This document shows, in pieces, positions 62,180 to 64,000 of a stretch of DNA of 64,000 bases. Source of the stretch: Chitinilyticum aquatile DSM 21506 (lineage in GTDB: Bacteria; Pseudomonadota; Gammaproteobacteria; Burkholderiales; Chitinibacteraceae). The stretch spans positions 45,855-109,854 of the forward strand of contig NZ_AUMS01000015.1 in the NCBI RefSeq assembly GCF_000430805.1. Reading direction: 5' to 3'. Both the position numbers and the translations under genes were made by a program. The notes beneath the pieces are model-generated. The model was given only the letters and a program-made list of their open reading frames with translations. It did not search any database and was not told the origin of the DNA. Positions within the stretch are counted from its first letter, which is position 1. Every line of letters starts with the position of its first letter.

Positions 62180-62207
62180 AAAAAAGCCCGCAGGATCGCC
62201 GCGGGCT
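62180..62207 (-). terminator. intrinsic terminator between the SH3 gene and gpsA
   Basis: AGCCCGC / GCGGGCT stem with a six-T tail on the minus strand, 13 bp after the SH3 gene and 23 bp before the gpsA start. Leaves very little room for a separate gpsA promoter. Confidence 0.8.
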
Positions 62208-62219
62208 CATTGGCCGGGG

Positions 62220-62672
62220 TTATACGCCCCAGACATCTTCAATCCGGATAAAGCCGGTTGCACCATCACGGTGACGCACTTTCAGCCAGCCATTGCGGGT
62301 GTTTTCCTGCAGTTCCAGCAGCAGATCCTTGTCGGCCTTGAATACTGGCGCAGCAGTATTCTGCGGCCCTGCGAGCACCATGCTGCTGCGGATGACCTGC
62401 ACGGTACGCTGCCTGCCGAGGTCGGTGGCTTTCATCCATGCCAGTGTGCCGGAGCTGTCGCGCACACGCAGCCAGCCAGCCTGTTCGCTCAGGATTTCCA
62501 CCGGCATGCCCTGACTGAGCACGAAAAGCTTCTTGCCGGAATCCGCAGGGGCGTCATACCAGATGGCGCCGCTGCGGTTCACCGAGCGAAATTCCAGCGC
62601 ATGCGCCTGGCCGGCCGCCAGCAGGCTGCCAGCCAGCAGCAGCTTAGTGAGTGGTCGCTTCGGCAGTTTCAT
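62220..62672 (-). CDS. exported SH3-domain protein
   Basis: A 150-residue protein with a signal peptide (about 1-25, LLLAGSLLAAGQAHA) and two SH3b-like units: about 28-86 (VNRSGAIWYDAPADSGKKLFVLSQGMPVEILSEQAGWLRV) and about 92-148 (VIRSSMVLAGPQNTAAPVF ... NGWLKVRHRDGATGFIRI). Likely periplasmic. The start overlaps the secB 3' end by 29 bp. This gene between secB and gpsA recurs in betaproteobacteria; function unknown. Confidence 0.87.
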   Translation of the reverse strand: MKLPKRPLTKLLLAGSLLAAGQAHALEFRSVNRSGAIWYDAPADSGKKLFVLSQGMPVEILSEQAGWLRVRDSSGTLAWMKATDLGRQRTVQVIRSSMVLAGPQNTAAPVFKADKDLLLELQENTRNGWLKVRHRDGATGFIRIEDVWGV

Positions 62673-63123
62673 TGCCAGCCGCCTGTTGTTGCGCGCGCTG
62701 TTGCATGAAGATGGCTTCGAAATTGATCGGCTGCAGCAGCAGCGGCGGGAAGCCGGCGCGGGTGGTCAGATCGGAAACGGCTTCGCGCAGGTAGGGGAAC
62801 AGAATGCTCGGGCAACCGATGCCCAGAACCGGCTCGAGTTCGCTTTCCGGAATGTTCTCGATGTTGAACAGGCCAGCCTGGGTTACTTCGACCAGGAACA
62901 GGGTGCGCTCACCTACTTTCGCTGTTGCGGTGACGGTCAGGGATGCCTCGAAGAAACCGTTGTCAAAGCTGCGGGCCTGGTTGCGGAACTGGATGTTGAA
63001 ATCCGGTTGCTCCTGTTCAACGAATGCACCCGGAGCATTCGGAGATTCCAGAGATACGTCGGTAACATAGATTTTTTGCAGGGCAAAAACGGGTTGAGTA
63101 TTTTCCTGGGCCTGTTCGGACAT
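62644..63123 (-). CDS. secB: protein-export chaperone SecB
   Basis: A 159-residue tetrameric cytosolic chaperone that keeps preproteins unfolded and hands them to SecA. PVFALQKIYVTDVSLESPNAP (about 11-31), the SecA-binding acidic strand region, GFPPLLLQPINFEAIF near the C-terminus. Full length. Preceded by grxC and overlapping the SH3 gene. Confidence 0.97.
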   Translation of the reverse strand: MSEQAQENTQPVFALQKIYVTDVSLESPNAPGAFVEQEQPDFNIQFRNQARSFDNGFFEASLTVTATAKVGERTLFLVEVTQAGLFNIENIPESELEPVLGIGCPSILFPYLREAVSDLTTRAGFPPLLLQPINFEAIFMQQRAQQQAAGNETAEATTH

Positions 63124-63218
63124 TTCGATTCCTTCCTGTTTTATTGGTTTGTGTGCTTGATGTATGAAATGACCATCAGCAGAGTGCGGGCAATCATCGC
63201 ACGTTTGCAGCCGGTGGG

Positions 63219-63479
63219 CTAGTTGCCTGCTTGCAGTAATGGGTCGAGCTTGCCGGCGCGATCCAGTGCAGCCAGGTCGTCAAAGCCGCCGACATGATGA
63301 TCATCAATGAAAATCTGGGGGACGGTGCGGCGCTGACTGCGCTCCATCATGATGGCGCGCTGGTCTGGATCGAGATCAACGCGGATTTTCTCGATCACCA
63401 CACCCTTGCTGACCAGCAGGCGCTCAGCCATGACGCAGTAGGGGCATACGCCTGTGGAATACATGACGACCTTGGGCAT
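63219..63479 (-). CDS. grxC: glutaredoxin 3
   Basis: An 86-residue dithiol glutaredoxin. Active site Cys12-Pro-Tyr-Cys15 (STGVCPYCVMAERLL), the TVP cis-proline loop RRTVPQIFI and GGFDDLAALD for glutathione binding are intact. The ATG at 63479 (MPKVVMYSTG) is used; the longer frame from 63530 is not conserved. Upstream of secB on the same strand with 95 bp between. Confidence 0.95.
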   Translation of the reverse strand: MPKVVMYSTGVCPYCVMAERLLVSKGVVIEKIRVDLDPDQRAIMMERSQRRTVPQIFIDDHHVGGFDDLAALDRAGKLDPLLQAGN

Positions 63480-63686
63480 GGCGGAGCATCCTGTTGTGAG
63501 TTGAGTGGTGCTAGCTATGGGCGGCTGCATGCAAATGCAAGTCTCGCGCGTTATATATACGCGTTATTTTGCGAGCGGATGGCGCTGTATCCGGGTTCTG
63601 GCAGAATTTTGATGGGGAAGGAGGATTTCGTGCCATTGCAAAACAAGCACTTGTCGCACTAGTCGGAGTTTTTGTGGTGCGGGGTG

Positions 63687-63715
63687 TTGACGGGTTTGGA
63701 GGTGGCCGGTATAGT
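63687..63715 (+). promoter_or_regulatory. sigma70 promoter of the rRNA operon
   Basis: -35 TTGACG and -10 TATAGT with a 17-bp spacer, followed by a GC-rich discriminator (TCGGCCTC), as usual for stringently controlled rRNA promoters. Located about 215 bp before the mature 16S start. Confidence 0.85.
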
Positions 63716-63796
63716 TCGGCCTCTCTGCTGCTGACGCAGTGAAGGAAACGAAGCGAAACGAAGAGTTTAGCGAGTTTCCCGGTGTCAGAGCAACGA

Positions 63797-63805
63797 TCTT
63801 TAACA
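63797..63805 (+). promoter_or_regulatory. boxA-like antitermination site
   Basis: TCTTTAACA matches the core of the rRNA boxA (consensus TGCTCTTTAACA) bound by NusB/NusE, about 80 bp after the promoter. Confidence 0.7.
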
Positions 63806-63931
63806 ATATACAGCCGATGAGTGTGAGTGCTTGGTTTGACCAGCACTCGCACTTAAGACAGAAGTAACAAGTACACACTTGTTGATTCTGAGTTTTAAGC
63901 AAGCGAGCGCAATTAAGTAGTAACAGTGATT

Positions 63932-64000
63932 AAACGAAAGAGTTTGATCCTGGCTCAGATTGAACGCTGGCGGCATGCTTTACACATGCAAGTCGAACGG
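63932..64000 (+). rRNA. rrs: 16S ribosomal RNA, 5' end (cut by window edge)
   Basis: AGAGTTTGATCCTGGCTCAG, the universal 16S start, at 63939-63958, followed by ATTGAACGCTGGCGGCATGC and TTTACACATGCAAGTCGAACGG, which reads as betaproteobacterial. The mature 5' end is placed eight bases before GAGTTTGAT by analogy with E. coli. Only about 69 bases lie in the window. Confidence 0.95.

Larger units (their letters stand above)
63480..63931 (+). other. rRNA operon leader and promoter region
   Basis: 452 bp with no protein gene. The left third is the grxC upstream region; the right part holds the rRNA promoter, a spacer and a boxA-type antitermination signal, described separately. Confidence 0.75.

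Noticed and set aside
63511..63902. Minus-strand open frames in the rRNA leader
   Set aside because: They overlap the rRNA promoter and boxA and have no recognisable protein features.

Overview
The window looks like a GC-rich betaproteobacterial chromosome, most likely of the order Neisseriales. The signs are the first bases of a 16S rRNA gene at the right edge, the protein-level resemblance of the housekeeping genes, a glucose PTS permease, and the neighbour pairs clpS-clpA, icd/rluE, nudJ-mnmA, metR/metE, secB-grxC and an xerC/DUF484/dapF cluster. The genus cannot be fixed from the sequence alone. Most of the window is ordinary chromosomal backbone. Clear accessory features are an AT-rich two-gene islet (about 32.5-34.4 kb), an RNA-repair locus (52.4-59.0 kb) and a dispersed repeat family.

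Layout. 0-12.7 kb: clpA (partial) and clpS, a cold-shock gene, two divergent DUF4124 paralogues, icd/rluE, a Cache chemoreceptor, an OmpA-like lipoprotein, a LysR/azoR divergent pair, nudJ-mnmA-cupin and a periplasmic solute-binding protein. 12.7-20.3 kb, mostly minus strand: xerC, a small membrane protein, DUF484, dapF, DUF1835, CoA-binding protein, ridA, solute-binding protein, flavin reductase and TraB/GumN. 20.3-30.7 kb: arfB; a zinc-type ABC cluster (DUF3299, ZrgA-like, ATPase, permease); ptsG divergent from a two-component system that is co-transcribed with a lone sugar-binding protein. 30.9-39.8 kb: AraC and GNAT proteins, the AT-rich NHL-propeller/membrane pair, metR/metE, ecotin and a GAF protein. 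39.8-52.2 kb, all minus: ubiH, a BLUF photoreceptor, folE, SMI1, pepP, an adenylate cyclase/SH3/M48 operon, a YebC-type regulator, and the ubiC/5'-nucleotidase/ubiA/hypothetical group. 52.4-61.1 kb: rtcR, then a sigma54-type promoter, two tRNA-like elements, slipin, rtcB, rlaP, rtcA, bioF and bioH. 61.1-64 kb: gpsA, SH3 protein, secB, grxC, and the rRNA promoter running into 16S.

Two observations stand out. First, the RNA-repair operon (RtcR regulator with a CARF sensor domain, RtcB ligase, RtcA cyclase, RlaP nucleotidyltransferase, slipin) is preceded by a long leader holding two tandem, non-canonical tRNA-like folds downstream of a well-matched -24/-12 promoter. No Ro60/Rsr gene is present, so this resembles, but differs from, the Salmonella rsr-yrlBA-rtcBA arrangement. 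Second, at least fourteen copies of a previously unlabelled (to me) 46-60 bp element starting GGGTAT lie in this 64 kb. Seven copies are exactly 60 bp from GGGTAT-like start to GGGTAT-like end. They usually sit directly after stop codons, one lies inside a coding sequence, and two interrupt the rtc operon.
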